Shown here piece by piece: positions 18,535 through 28,260 of a stretch of 52,288 bases of DNA (positions are counted from its first letter, which is position 1; the number at the start of each line of letters is the position of its first letter). A model generated the notes under the pieces. The model saw only the letters and a program-made list of their open reading frames with translations. It searched no databases and was not told the origin of the DNA. This stretch comes from Orientia chuto str. Dubai (GTDB lineage Bacteria; Pseudomonadota; Alphaproteobacteria; Rickettsiales; Rickettsiaceae): positions 1 to 52,288 of the forward strand of contig NZ_LANP01000004.1 in the NCBI RefSeq assembly GCF_000964595.1. The letters run 5' to 3'. A program made the position numbers and the translations under genes.

Positions 18535-19145
18535 TAAAAATATACAATAATTAAAGGTAATATTTCATATATACTAATAATGTAAAAAAAGTAAATTAAA
18601 AACTTTATTATTGCACTTAATAAAGTATGCTCTTTTCAACACAATGTTAACTAATATTTAATGATTAAAAACTATAACTTTTTCTGTAATTTTCTATACT
18701 TTAGTTAATTATTATATATCTTAGTTTTGGATTGGAAAGAATTATATACAGAAGTTAGAGTATAACTTGTGAAAAAAAAAATAGCTTAACAACATAGTGT
18801 TCAATTGTTGTAGTTAGTATATTAAATGAGCTCTTTGAGCTTAAACATAATATGATACCATTCAATATGGAATACTTTTGTTCATATATTATCTTTCTTA
18901 GTTACTTATTGTTTAAGCATATTGAACCTTCTATTAATTCTGCATTCTAATTTAAAACTGAGGTTTAAAACAACTGAGTCTGCTGAATAAAAACTACAAA
19001 ATTTTATTAGCCCTTTTGAAGAAACTAACTATGTTTTAACTGATTTTTTATTTCTATTTTAAGTGCTCTTATGGGGGCTTATATCTTTATATATTATTTT
19101 ATAATAGTAATTTATACCTTAAACTATTTATTCAAAAGCAGTAAT
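18535..19145. other. Gene-free region with repeat R1
   Basis: No gene seen. It holds the second R1 copy at 18831-18970. The rest is AT-rich with short broken frames. The first bases next to truA probably carry its promoter on the minus strand. Confidence 0.55.
18831..18970. repeat. Dispersed repeat R1, copy 2
   Basis: Matches 1191-1335 in the same orientation, with many point differences and small indels. The right end (AATTTAAAACTGAGGTTT) also matches the edge of R2 at 15.97 kb, so R1 and R2 may be parts of one element. No intact frame on either strand. Confidence 0.5.
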
Positions 19146-19355
19146 TTACAAGCGATTTTTTATGCTTGTTTTATCATATAAAGAATTAAGTTTTTTTCTA
19201 AAGATAAACCCAAATATCCTTGCTATAATACTAATTATACAGCTACCTATCATAGGTAAAATGAAATAATTGATAATAAATACTAATGGATTAAATACAG
19301 TTATCATTGTAATTAATAATATTAGTATAATTAAAATAATAATACATTGTTGCAT
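19146..19355 (-). CDS. Small hypothetical membrane protein
   Basis: A 69-aa frame that starts 70 bases after the antiporter cluster on the same strand. It has two hydrophobic segments (about 3-22 and 25-53) with a Lys/Arg-rich tail (FRKKLNSLYDKTSIKNRL), so a small inner-membrane protein with a cytosolic tail is possible. A weak GGGA lies about 10 bases upstream of the ATG. I recognise no family. AT-rich DNA often gives hydrophobic open frames by chance, so its reality is uncertain. Confidence 0.35.
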   Translation of the reverse strand: MQQCIIILIILILLITMITVFNPLVFIINYFILPMIGSCIISIIARIFGFIFRKKLNSLYDKTSIKNRL

Positions 19356-19425
19356 TTAAAATCTTCATCCCTAAACCTAAAATATTTAGCCAATATACTG
19401 GTAGTTAACTATATTGTCAACTATA

Positions 19426-20901
19426 TTACATAATAAAAGCATTAATAATAGGAATTAATATAACTAACAAAGCACACAATATTGTGCTATAAAGCATATG
19501 TTTAGGTATACTTTGTTCTAAATTAATACAATTATTAATATTATTGCACTCACTATCTACATTGCTATAAGAAGTTTTTATTATTTTTGCTAGATAGAGG
19601 CATGATGTAATTCCTGAAAAAATTGTAATAGCAATTACTAAATAATTATGTTCATTTGCTGCTTCTAGTATTATATGATGTTTACTAAAAAATCCAGCTA
19701 ATGGTGGTATACCTATTAATGATAAACTTCCTATGGTTAGGCATAATGTTGTTATAGGAGCTTTATAATACATTGATATTAAATCTTTAATATCAGTACA
19801 TTTACTAATTGTGTATAAACTGCCAGCAGAGTAAAATACTGTAATCTTTCCTATTGAGTGAGCAGTTATGTGAGAAATAGCAGCAAATAAAGATTCATTG
19901 CTATTCATAAATGCACTTAGCACTATTAGGCCTAAGTTAGAGATAGTTGAATAAGCCAAAATTCTTTTTATATTAGTTTGAAAGATTGCTTTTAAGCTGG
20001 TATATACGATTCCACATGCTATAAAATATTGTACGTAATTTAGTAACAACGTTTCCTGCGCTAGTACTGAGAAAATGCTAGTTAATAAACAGAAAATCCC
20101 AACATTAACAACTGCAACTGCATGTAAAATTGCGCTTACTGGATATGGTGCTATCATAGCAGGTGGAAGCCAGCCATGAAATGGCACAATTGCTGCTTTT
20201 GCAGTACCACACAATATGCATAATACTAAAATAGAATTTATTGATGAAGTGTGAGACTGTAATATGCTATAAATTTCTACAAAATCTGTTGTATGATATT
20301 GGTATTGCAAAACTATTAAAGTTGGAATTAAAAATAGTAAAGATGGTAAATATAATCTTTGAGTATATTTATGTAAAACTTTATTAGTTCTATGAGAAAT
20401 TACGTGTCTTATTAATGGAATTGTAGCAAAGGTTAAAAGTTCATAACATATCAACATAGTAAAAAAATTAGCAGAACAAACAATATAGTTACTGATTAAT
20501 ATGCATAGATTAGTACAAAGTAAAAATTTATTCTGATTTGGTTCATTATGAGCCTTTAAAAAACCAATAGTATATATTATTGATATTGGCCACAATATTG
20601 CTATTAGCAAAAGTATATTACTGCCTAATAAGCTTAATCTTAAGCTAAAATCAAAGTCACAAATACTGAAAAAAGTAGTATAGCATTCATGTCCAGCTTG
20701 ATATTTAAAATATAACAGTATTGCATTAATAGCATGCAATACTGTTATTGCAAGCATTAATAGTTCTTTAGTAAAACTTTTATGAACTAGAAATGGAATA
20801 ATTAAATTCCATATTCCTATTGCAGTAATTATAGTAAACGGCATGTAACATATCATATCATTATATAATAAAACAATTTTTTTTAGCATTAATAAACTCA
20901 C
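19426..20901 (-). CDS. Mrp-type antiporter membrane subunit (second MrpD/NuoL-like)
   Basis: A 491-aa membrane protein with about 14 hydrophobic segments. It belongs to the proton-pumping family shared by MrpA/MrpD and complex I NuoL/M/N. Marks are CYELLTFATIPLI, the AKAAIVPFHGWLPPAMIAPYPVSAILHAVAVVNVG region (written here in family order), KRILAYSTISNLG and GIPPLAGFFSKHHI. The Lys of AKAAIVPFH and the His of SAILHAVAVV fit the proton path. It is the last and second large subunit of the cluster, 7 bases after the previous gene. No complex I genes adjoin, so an Mrp role is preferred. Confidence 0.82.
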   Translation of the reverse strand: MSLLMLKKIVLLYNDMICYMPFTIITAIGIWNLIIPFLVHKSFTKELLMLAITVLHAINAILLYFKYQAGHECYTTFFSICDFDFSLRLSLLGSNILLLIAILWPISIIYTIGFLKAHNEPNQNKFLLCTNLCILISNYIVCSANFFTMLICYELLTFATIPLIRHVISHRTNKVLHKYTQRLYLPSLLFLIPTLIVLQYQYHTTDFVEIYSILQSHTSSINSILVLCILCGTAKAAIVPFHGWLPPAMIAPYPVSAILHAVAVVNVGIFCLLTSIFSVLAQETLLLNYVQYFIACGIVYTSLKAIFQTNIKRILAYSTISNLGLIVLSAFMNSNESLFAAISHITAHSIGKITVFYSAGSLYTISKCTDIKDLISMYYKAPITTLCLTIGSLSLIGIPPLAGFFSKHHIILEAANEHNYLVIAITIFSGITSCLYLAKIIKTSYSNVDSECNNINNCINLEQSIPKHMLYSTILCALLVILIPIINAFIM

Positions 20902-20908
20902 ATGATTT

Positions 20909-22375
20909 TTAGCAAAAAAATGGCTTCAAGTATGTTAATAATTGATTGTAGAATATTAACATCAAATAGCTAATAACGGTTAAAATTAATGCTCCATAAT
21001 TATTACCTTTAGGTTTTAAGCTAATATTAGAAGAATGAGAGTATAAGTAATGAAAAATTTTATAATGGTAATTAAAACTCAGACAGCTGCTAATGGCTAA
21101 GATTATTATACTAAAATAACCCAGTGACTGTAAAATTGTAAAAAAAATATTTAACTTATTAACAAAACCAATAGTTAATGGTAAACCTAGGTTGCTAATT
21201 AAAGCTAGTGTAAATAATATACCAAACACTGGGCAAACTGATCCAATACCTTCAATATTTTTCAGATTACTATCATGGTAATATATCTCTATTCTGCTAA
21301 TTAAAGAGTATATTACAGATTTAATTACACAGCTAGTTAACAATATAATAATAATTTGTGCACCAACAGTGGAGTTTTGTATATTAAATACCATTAGTGA
21401 TATATAGCTTGTTTCTGTTAACACAGAATATGCAATTATTGACTTCAGATTACCTTGTTGAGTAGCGTAATAAGAACAGAATATTGTTCCTGCAAGTCCT
21501 ATGGCATTGATAATATGATGCGAATGCAATGTGTTGATATAGTTAATACCAATAATTTTATGGACAAAATATAGCAAAATATAAAATCCAACCATGCATG
21601 AAATTGGAGCAAAATATGATAATATTAATGAAGAAGTATATTTATAAGTGTTAATAAGCCATGAACTCATTGGAAACATAGCTACTTTTAATAAGCATCC
21701 AGTAATGTAAAACATTATTGCTGCAATCAAAGTTTTTGAGTGTTGTTGTGGCAACCTGGAAATTATATCAGTAATATTCAAGCTACCAGTATTGCTTAGT
21801 ATAAGTCCTATGGCAATAAGTATAAAAGTAGCACCAATAGTTCCTAATATCAAATAATTAATACTGCCAATTAAGGCTCGCTTATCAAAACCTTGAGAAA
21901 GCAGAGTATAGCTTGCTAATGAAGCAATCTCTATAAAAACGTAAATATTAAATAAATCATTACTAAGAATAATACCAGAAAATCCTGTGTGCAGTAAAAG
22001 TAAGATAGAATATAATAAATGAGATCTAGATGGAGTGAGTGATGATAATAAACTTGTTTTTATAAGTTGAGAGTTAAATGTTAATAATGAGAATAGAATA
22101 AAATAACTAAAAACAATAATTATTTGGTTTACCCGATCAACTCGATATTCTATGCCTATAGGGGCTTCCCAGTTACCAATTGCATAGAAATGTGGAGAAG
22201 ATTCTATCATTGATAATACTCCATATATGCCTAGTATTATTCCTAATACTGCACATAAACGCGATATTATTAATGCAAACTTTCTACACAATACTGTTAT
22301 TAGACTACCAAAAAATGGTATTAAAACCTCCAGTATTACCAAATGATCTTTAACAACTTGAAAAATATTACTCAT
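20909..22375 (-). CDS. mnhD: Na+/H+ antiporter subunit MnhD/MrpD
   Basis: A 488-aa polytopic inner-membrane protein of the MrpD/NuoN type. Marks are LLSNDLFNIYVFIEIASLASYTLLSQG-like (NDLFNIYVFIEI), CLLKVAMFPMSSWLINTYKYTSS, the KSIIAYSVLTETSYI helix and GLPLTIGFVNKLN. The Glu in VFIEI and the Lys in LLKVAMFP are in place for ion coupling. It follows mnhC after 19 bases on the same strand. Confidence 0.88.
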   Translation of the reverse strand: MSNIFQVVKDHLVILEVLIPFFGSLITVLCRKFALIISRLCAVLGIILGIYGVLSMIESSPHFYAIGNWEAPIGIEYRVDRVNQIIIVFSYFILFSLLTFNSQLIKTSLLSSLTPSRSHLLYSILLLLHTGFSGIILSNDLFNIYVFIEIASLASYTLLSQGFDKRALIGSINYLILGTIGATFILIAIGLILSNTGSLNITDIISRLPQQHSKTLIAAIMFYITGCLLKVAMFPMSSWLINTYKYTSSLILSYFAPISCMVGFYILLYFVHKIIGINYINTLHSHHIINAIGLAGTIFCSYYATQQGNLKSIIAYSVLTETSYISLMVFNIQNSTVGAQIIIILLTSCVIKSVIYSLISRIEIYYHDSNLKNIEGIGSVCPVFGILFTLALISNLGLPLTIGFVNKLNIFFTILQSLGYFSIIILAISSCLSFNYHYKIFHYLYSHSSNISLKPKGNNYGALILTVISYLMLIFYNQLLTYLKPFFC

Positions 22376-22394
22376 CTTGTTTTAATTCTGTTTT

Positions 22395-22757
22395 TTATAG
22401 CTGTAATAAAATATCATTTTCATTACAACTATTAAAACTTTTATGAATTTGACAAATTAAGCTAAGGCCTACAGACATAGTTGCTATGCCTACAACAATA
22501 GCTGTTAGCATTAGTACGTGTGATATAGGATTGGAATAAGTAATAGGTGAACAATTTAGTTGTTTAAAGCATTGATCTATTGGTGTTATTCCATCTTTAG
22601 TTTTTGCAAGAGCTATGTAAAAAATTAGAACAGAGTTTTGAAAGACTGCTAAACCAATAGTTTTCTTAACATAATTATAACTGCTAAGAATTATGTATAA
22701 TCCTAATGATAATAATACTGCAGAAAAAAAATAAATTAACTTATTGGTTAGTATCAT
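22395..22757 (-). CDS. mnhC: Na+/H+ antiporter subunit MnhC/MrpC
   Basis: A 120-aa protein with three membrane helices, homologous to MrpC and complex I NuoK. Typical are the Gly-rich first helix, the KKTIGLAVFQNSVLIFYIAL helix (31-50) and DPISHVLMLTAIVVGIATMSVGLSL-like text (NPISHVLMLTAIVVGIA). Its start overlaps the end of mnhB by 17 bases. Confidence 0.88.
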   Translation of the reverse strand: MILTNKLIYFFSAVLLSLGLYIILSSYNYVKKTIGLAVFQNSVLIFYIALAKTKDGITPIDQCFKQLNCSPITYSNPISHVLMLTAIVVGIATMSVGLSLICQIHKSFNSCNENDILLQL

Positions 22758-23169
22758 AATTAATCACAAATAAATAATAAATAATTAATAAGCTAGCAGT
22801 TACTGCTATACCTACTCCTAGTTCAACAATAAAAATACCTAACGATTGACTATCATAGCTGAAAGTTATTACATTATAATTTAAGTAGTTTTTGCCATAT
22901 AATAGTGCTAATAATCCTGTTAATCCATATATCATTACTCCTAAAGTAGCTATAATACTAAGTGGTAAAATTGCTAGCTTATGTCTTACTAGTTGTTGTG
23001 GATAGATGCTATCATATCCAATGATAGCAGAAGCAAGTATAGATCCTGCTTGAAAACCCCCCCCAGGAGAAACTTCGCCATTAATCTGAATATATAGCGC
23101 AAAAAGTAATATGTATGGTGTAATAATTTTAGCAATAATTGAAGATACGATAACATTATTACCTTTCAT
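22741..23169 (-). CDS. mnhB: Na+/H+ antiporter subunit MnhB/MrpB
   Basis: A 142-aa membrane protein with four helices. The family signature NGEVSPGGGFQAGSILASA lies at about 29-47, where the Gly-rich turn is diagnostic of MrpB. The end of the protein (GIFIVELGVGIAVTASLLII) is also typical. It follows the 201-aa MrpA-C/MbhE-like gene after 5 bases and overlaps mnhC. Confidence 0.9.
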   Translation of the reverse strand: MKGNNVIVSSIIAKIITPYILLFALYIQINGEVSPGGGFQAGSILASAIIGYDSIYPQQLVRHKLAILPLSIIATLGVMIYGLTGLLALLYGKNYLNYNVITFSYDSQSLGIFIVELGVGIAVTASLLIIYYLFVINYDTNQ

Positions 23170-23174
23170 ATGTG

Positions 23175-23780
23175 TTATTGATTGTTTTTTTTATTAGCAA
23201 AAATTAAAATTACTGATATTCCAGCACAAAGAATTACTGTAGTTTCTCCTAAAGTATCATATCCTCTATAACTAGCTAGTATAGCAGCTACAAATGATGG
23301 AATACCAATTTGTGCTACAGTATTATCAATATAGTATTTTGAAACATGATTATGCATTGGAGTTGATAATTGGCCGAAGTCAGGCAAATCGCAACAAACT
23401 AACATAAAGCATATTGCAAAAATTATACATATCAAACTGTAAGTTATATTTCTATATAACGGTAATTTTTCTACTGAAGTAAAATTATACTGTATTCTTT
23501 TTACAATTTTTAATAATATTACAGTAGATAAGCAAGCTCCAAGAGCCGCTTCAGTCATTGCAACATCTGGAGCATCCATTAACAAATAGCATACACAAAT
23601 GATTAAACTAGATAATGACATTAATAATATAGATTTTAGTAAGTTATAGCTTAGTGCTAAAGAAATGTTTGCTATAATTAAAAAAAAACAGAATATATAT
23701 AAAAATATGTTAGCAATATTAAATTCTAGAGGTAAATTAGGAAAAGAATTAGTAGTTAGCATCATGTTTTGAGTCTGCAT
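23175..23780 (-). CDS. Mrp antiporter subunit with MbhD/MbhE-like domains
   Basis: A 201-aa protein with about six membrane helices. The first half has MDAPDVAMTEAALGACLSTVI, the DUF4040/MbhD signature found in the C-terminal part of MrpA. The second half has SFVAAILASYRGYDTLGETTVI, the MbhE/MrpB N-terminal signature. So it stands for the C-terminal part of a split MrpA. The N-terminal NuoL-like part may be supplied by one of the large subunits further down the cluster. Its start overlaps mnhG by 32 bases. Confidence 0.82.
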   Translation of the reverse strand: MQTQNMMLTTNSFPNLPLEFNIANIFLYIFCFFLIIANISLALSYNLLKSILLMSLSSLIICVCYLLMDAPDVAMTEAALGACLSTVILLKIVKRIQYNFTSVEKLPLYRNITYSLICIIFAICFMLVCCDLPDFGQLSTPMHNHVSKYYIDNTVAQIGIPSFVAAILASYRGYDTLGETTVILCAGISVILIFANKKNNQ

Positions 23781-24087
23781 TAATTTTCAAAGATTTAGGC
23801 TGATTACAATTATACCAAGTTTTAAGTAATGTATGGGTAGCTGTTGGTCCTAAAATATATATTAAGATAATTAAAATTAGGATTTTAAAAATACTAATAC
23901 TTTGATAATTAATTATAGTTAAGCCAATTAATGACATTGGTATTCCACAGCTATCAGCTACTCCAGCAGCATGGACTTTAGCATAAAAATCATAAAATCT
24001 GATTAATCCAACTACACTTGAGACAATGAAAAATATCCCACAAGCTAAAAATATAAAGCCACAACTGTTAATAAAAATATGAAGCAT
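23749..24087 (-). CDS. mnhG: Na+/H+ antiporter subunit MnhG/MrpG
   Basis: A 112-aa protein with three membrane helices. The MrpG signature VVGLIRFYDFYAKVHAAGVADSCG-like text is seen at about 26-48 (GLIRFYDFYAKVHAAGVADS). It is first in the cluster, which reads mnhG, mbhDE-like, mnhB, mnhC, mnhD and a second MnhD-like gene. No mrpE or mrpF is seen upstream; only tRNA-Glu and nrdB follow there. The cluster would exchange Na+ or K+ for protons at the inner membrane. Confidence 0.88.
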   Translation of the reverse strand: MLHIFINSCGFIFLACGIFFIVSSVVGLIRFYDFYAKVHAAGVADSCGIPMSLIGLTIINYQSISIFKILILIILIYILGPTATHTLLKTWYNCNQPKSLKINADSKHDANY

Positions 24088-24201
24088 GAATAAAATATTA
24101 TTTTCCTAATAGGATTTATTGTACTATTAAAAACTAATTATAATCAAGTATTAATAACAGTTGTGATTCTAGCAAAGAGAATACTAACTTAAGATCATTT
24201 G

Positions 24202-24276
24202 TGGTGACCCCTACGGGAATCGAACCCGTGTTTCCACCGTGAAAGGGTGATGTCCTAACCGCTAGACGAAGGGGCC
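24202..24276 (-). tRNA. tRNA-Glu (UUC)
   Basis: The minus strand folds as a full cloverleaf: acceptor GGCCCCT/AGGGGTC (one G-U), D arm GTCTAGCGGTTAGGAC, anticodon loop CTTTCAC with anticodon TTC, and T arm CGGGTTCGATTCCCG. The discriminator is A and CCA is encoded at 24202-24204. It lies alone between the antiporter cluster and nrdB. Confidence 0.97.
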
Positions 24277-24497
24277 TTATCATTTATAAGCAAATATTAA
24301 ATTTATATTATACAAGGATTAAATATATATCAATAAATAAGTTCATATAAGTAATAAATATTATAGCTTTTTTAATACATGATTCTTTGTGCTTCTCATT
24401 AAAAAATTATAATCTTTTGTTAGGTAAGAAATCCCTCATAGAAATACATGATAGATAAATAGATAACAAGACTAGTTATAAATTTATCTTGTTACTT

Positions 24498-25484
24498 TTA
24501 TATAGTGGGTTTATTATTATCTATCTTAGCAAATACTTCATCCCATGATCCAGTCGTAGCACTTCTAGTATATTCTGTAACTCTATTTTCGAAGAAATTG
24601 GTGTGTTCTACTCCATTTAAGATTTGATCAAGCCATGTTAAAGGATTTTGTTCGATAAGATAATTTTCTTTTAACCCAAGTTGTAATAATCTTCTATCAG
24701 CTATATAACGAATGTATTTTTTAACATCTCTAGCTCCTAATCCTTCAATTCCTCCAACTTCAAAAGCTAAATCAATAAATGCATCCTCAAAATGTATAAT
24801 AGTACAACATGCTTCATAAATTCTACTTTTTAAGTGTTCTGTCCAAACTTCTGGATTTTCTTGAATAAAAGTTTTAAATAATGTGATAATAGAATTTGTA
24901 TGTAAAGTTTCATCTCTAACTGACCACGTAATAATTTGTCCCATCCCTTTCATTTTGTTAAATCTTGGAAAATTTAGTAAAATAGCAAATGAGGCAAATA
25001 GTTGAACGCCTTCTGTAAAGGCTCCAAAAACTGCTAAAGTTGTAGCAATTTCTTCTTTATTATCAACATTAAATCGCTGCATGTAATCATATTTATCTTT
25101 CATTGCTTTATATTTTATAAATGCCTGATACTCTGTTTCAGGCATACCAATAGTATCTAACAAGTGGGAATACGCGGCTATATGAATAGTTTCCATGTTT
25201 GAAAAAGCAGACAACATCATTTGTATTTCAGTTGGTTCGAATACTCTAGCATAGTGCTTCATATAGCAATTATTGACTTCTATATCTGCTTGAGTAAAAA
25301 AGCGAAAAATTTGTGTAAGGAGATGCTTCTCCCCAGGAGTTAAATTATATTTCCAATCCTTTATATCATCTGCTAATGGCACTTCTTCTGGTAACCAGTG
25401 AATTTTTTGCTGAATATGCCATGCTTTATATGCCCACGGATATGAAAATGGCTTATAAATTGGTCTTGCATTAAGTAATGACAT
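24498..25484 (-). CDS. nrdB: Ribonucleotide reductase class Ia, beta subunit
   Basis: NrdB holds the diiron-tyrosyl radical used to reduce ribonucleotides. The 328-aa protein shows the metal and radical residues: Asp67 (FFTQADIEV), Glu98 and His101 (METIHIAAY), Tyr105 as the radical tyrosine, and later EGVQLFASF and RDETLHTNS with the other ligands. Complete. It starts 20 bases after nrdA on the same strand, so the two form an nrdAB operon. Confidence 0.96.
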   Translation of the reverse strand: MSLLNARPIYKPFSYPWAYKAWHIQQKIHWLPEEVPLADDIKDWKYNLTPGEKHLLTQIFRFFTQADIEVNNCYMKHYARVFEPTEIQMMLSAFSNMETIHIAAYSHLLDTIGMPETEYQAFIKYKAMKDKYDYMQRFNVDNKEEIATTLAVFGAFTEGVQLFASFAILLNFPRFNKMKGMGQIITWSVRDETLHTNSIITLFKTFIQENPEVWTEHLKSRIYEACCTIIHFEDAFIDLAFEVGGIEGLGARDVKKYIRYIADRRLLQLGLKENYLIEQNPLTWLDQILNGVEHTNFFENRVTEYTRSATTGSWDEVFAKIDNNKPTI

Positions 25485-25504
25485 TTCCTTTTCCTAAATT
25501 TATA

Positions 25505-27307
25505 TTACTGACATGCTAAACATTCATCATTATGATTGTTTTGTGCTAATTCTTTATCTGTCAACCCATTCGTTGTAATCACATGTGAAACTTTCTCAGC
25601 TCGTTGAATAGAAGTAGATCTGCAATAATATAAGCTTTTTATATTTTTTTTCCAAGCATCAAAATGTATGTCATGTAATAATTGTTTGCTACAATTTCCT
25701 GGCAAAAATATATTTAGTGACTGTGATTGCGAAATATATGGTGTGCGATCAGCTGCTAATTCTATCAACCAACGTTGATCAATTTCATACGCTGTTTTAT
25801 ACACCTCTTTTTCGTGATCAGATAAGAATGTTAAATGTTGTACTGAGCCTTCATGAGTTGCAATAGAAGACCAAACCTGATCATTATTTAATCCTTTTGA
25901 TTCAAGTAATTTCTCTAAATTTTTATTTTTGATAGAAAATGAACCAGTTAAAGTTTTTTGTGTAAAGCTATTAGCAGCATATGGTTCAATACCTGGGGAA
26001 GCATTGTTAGCTATAATTGAGATTGAAGCTGTTGGAGCTATTGCTGTTTTATAGCTAAATCTTTCCTGTATATTGCATTTTTGAGCATCCAAACATGCAC
26101 CTCGCTCTTTTGCTAAAACTACAGACATGTTATCTGCCTGTAATTTTATATGTTCAAATATTTTTTTATTCCAGACTTTTGCCATTACAGAAGCAATTGG
26201 TATATTATTAGCTTGCAAGAGTGAATGAAATCCCATTACTCCAAGTCCAATGCTACGCTCATGCATAGCAGAATATTTTGCATTAGACATTGTGTCTGGA
26301 GCATTATTGATAAAATCTTCAAGTATATTATCTAAGAATCTTATAATATCTGGTATAAAATGTTCATTACCTTGCCATAGTTCAAAATATTCCAGGTTTA
26401 ATGAAGACAAACAACAGACTGCTGTTCTAAGATTATTTATGTAATCACGACCAGTTGGTAGAGTTATTTCGCTGCATAAATTAGATGTTCTTACTTTTAA
26501 TCCTAACTTTTTATGATGCTCAGGTAAAGATTGATTAACTGCATCAATAAATAGAATATATGGCTCCCCAGTTTCAATTCTAGTTGTTAAGAGTTTAGCC
26601 CATAAATCTCGAGCTCTAACTACATTAATAACTTTATTATCATAAGGGCTAACTAAGTTCCAAGGTTCATTTTTTTCCACTGCTTGCATAAATTGATCAG
26701 ATATTACTATACCATGGTGAATATTTAATGATTTACGATTAGAATCTCCACCTGTATGCCTTCTAATATCAATAAATTCCTCTACCTCTGGATGAGAAAT
26801 TGTCAAATATACAGCTGCACTTCCACGTCTTAGAGAGCCTTGGGAAATAGCAAGAGTCATAGCATCTTGAACTTTTATAAATGGAATAATACCGGAACTA
26901 TAACCATTTGCACCAATTTTTTCATTAATGGCACGAACATTACCCCAATAGGTGCCAATTCCTCCACCACGTGATGCTAACCAAACATTTTCCATCCATA
27001 TATCTGCTATTCCCTGAAGGCTATCTTCTACCTCATTTACAAAGCATGATATTGCTAATCCTCTATTAGTACCTCCATTACTTAATATAGGAGTAGCTGG
27101 TAAAAACCAATGCTGACTCATATAGTCATACAACCTTTGAGCATGCGATTTATTATCTGCATAATAGCTTGCTATTCTTACACATAAATCTTGGAATGTC
27201 TCACCTTTAAGTAAATATCTATCTGCAAGAGTAGCTTGACTTGAAGTAGATAGTAACTTATTTCGTTCATTATTGATCTTTATACTAAATTTTGATGAAC
27301 TTACCAT
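25505..27307 (-). CDS. nrdA: Ribonucleotide reductase class Ia, alpha subunit
   Basis: The catalytic subunit of ribonucleotide reductase. Active-site residues are Cys88 (NRGLAISCFV), the Asn276/Cys278/Glu280 triad (SNLCSEITLP) and Cys298 (TAVCCLSSLNL). The C-terminal thiol pair is ECLACQ. It is 600 aa against about 760 in E. coli because the N-terminal ATP-cone is absent, so dATP inhibition through that domain is not expected. This short form is also the one I recall from other Rickettsiales. It leads nrdAB; its promoter lies within the 27.3-kb intergenic region. Confidence 0.96.
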   Translation of the reverse strand: MVSSSKFSIKINNERNKLLSTSSQATLADRYLLKGETFQDLCVRIASYYADNKSHAQRLYDYMSQHWFLPATPILSNGGTNRGLAISCFVNEVEDSLQGIADIWMENVWLASRGGGIGTYWGNVRAINEKIGANGYSSGIIPFIKVQDAMTLAISQGSLRRGSAAVYLTISHPEVEEFIDIRRHTGGDSNRKSLNIHHGIVISDQFMQAVEKNEPWNLVSPYDNKVINVVRARDLWAKLLTTRIETGEPYILFIDAVNQSLPEHHKKLGLKVRTSNLCSEITLPTGRDYINNLRTAVCCLSSLNLEYFELWQGNEHFIPDIIRFLDNILEDFINNAPDTMSNAKYSAMHERSIGLGVMGFHSLLQANNIPIASVMAKVWNKKIFEHIKLQADNMSVVLAKERGACLDAQKCNIQERFSYKTAIAPTASISIIANNASPGIEPYAANSFTQKTLTGSFSIKNKNLEKLLESKGLNNDQVWSSIATHEGSVQHLTFLSDHEKEVYKTAYEIDQRWLIELAADRTPYISQSQSLNIFLPGNCSKQLLHDIHFDAWKKNIKSLYYCRSTSIQRAEKVSHVITTNGLTDKELAQNNHNDECLACQ

Positions 27308-27719
27308 ATCAAAAAACTTAATTCTATAATATAACCTTTAATTGTTTAGCAAGACAACTAATTTCAGTACCTTATTGTGGTGGAGAATTGTTTACTGAGT
27401 TTTTTTTTATAAATCAATACCCATCTTTAGTTTAATTTAGCATTACTAAACTATTATTTGGTAATAATAAGTTATTATTGAATCTATTCAATCTAAAAAG
27501 ATTAATATTTTATCAAAATTTTCAACTATAGGCTGACTTACTGGATGCTTACTTAGTAAATTAAGACTATAGGCACTTATTATGCATATAATTTTCTTGT
27601 TGCATAAGAGACACGAAATAAAACTAGAATAGTTAATTTGTAGAACTTGCATATATTAATACCTGCAATAAAAAGTTAATAATTTTCATGGCTCTTTTTA
27701 TAGTGCCAACTGTAAATCG

Positions 27720-27980
27720 AGGTGCTGTTATCTGTGTAGCATATTATAATTAATTTATTAAAATCTGAGATTTTAGATGTTATACTGCTATTAGTATTTT
27801 AAAATTCTCGAAAACGGATACATAATCATTAGCTTGGCTATTTTTTTGTGATCATACAAATATTTTCTATAACAACAATAGTAATCTTAGTACTATAAGA
27901 CTTTTAAAACTAATGAAACTAAGTATTAGTGTAATGCATTTTTTAATAAATGCATTATCTTGCTCTATAAGACAGAAGTA
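27720..27980 (-). mobile_element. IS6-family remnant, copy B (3' part)
   Basis: Matches copies A and D in the same orientation and is the reverse of copy C. It begins with a terminal-repeat-like GGTGCTGTTATCTGTGTAGCATA and contains the AAAATCTGAGATTTTAGATGTTATACTGC block. Minus-strand frames are broken and correspond to the transposase C-terminus (RDNAFIKK). It adjoins a 5' part that points the other way. Confidence 0.6.
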
Positions 27981-28039
27981 TTACTACTGCTCTTATCGAT
28001 GCTGTAATTGCATAGATAATGTGACTTTTCAAAGATGGT

Positions 28040-28260
28040 TAATTGTGTTTTCCTCTTTATAGATCAAGAGGTTAAGAAACATAAGGAAGCGCTTAGAAAT
28101 AGCTAGAGCATGGATGAGACATATTAAAATGGTAAATGGATATATCTATATAGCAATTCACTCTTGTAGCAATATTATCAAATGCTTATAACGAAAACGT
28201 AGAGATGCTGCAGCTGCTAAGGTAATTTTTTCAGAAAGTATTTAAGAATAATGCTATACC
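28040..28260 (+). mobile_element. IS6-family remnant, copy B (5' part)
   Basis: The plus strand gives the early DDE domain of an IS6 transposase: KHKEALRNS, MDETYIKMVNGYIYIAIHS (carrying the first catalytic Asp, in DETY) and KRRDAAAAKVIF, broken by stops. Nothing after this point continues the gene. It lies next to a 3' part in the opposite orientation, so two copies met here or an inversion took place. Confidence 0.65.
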
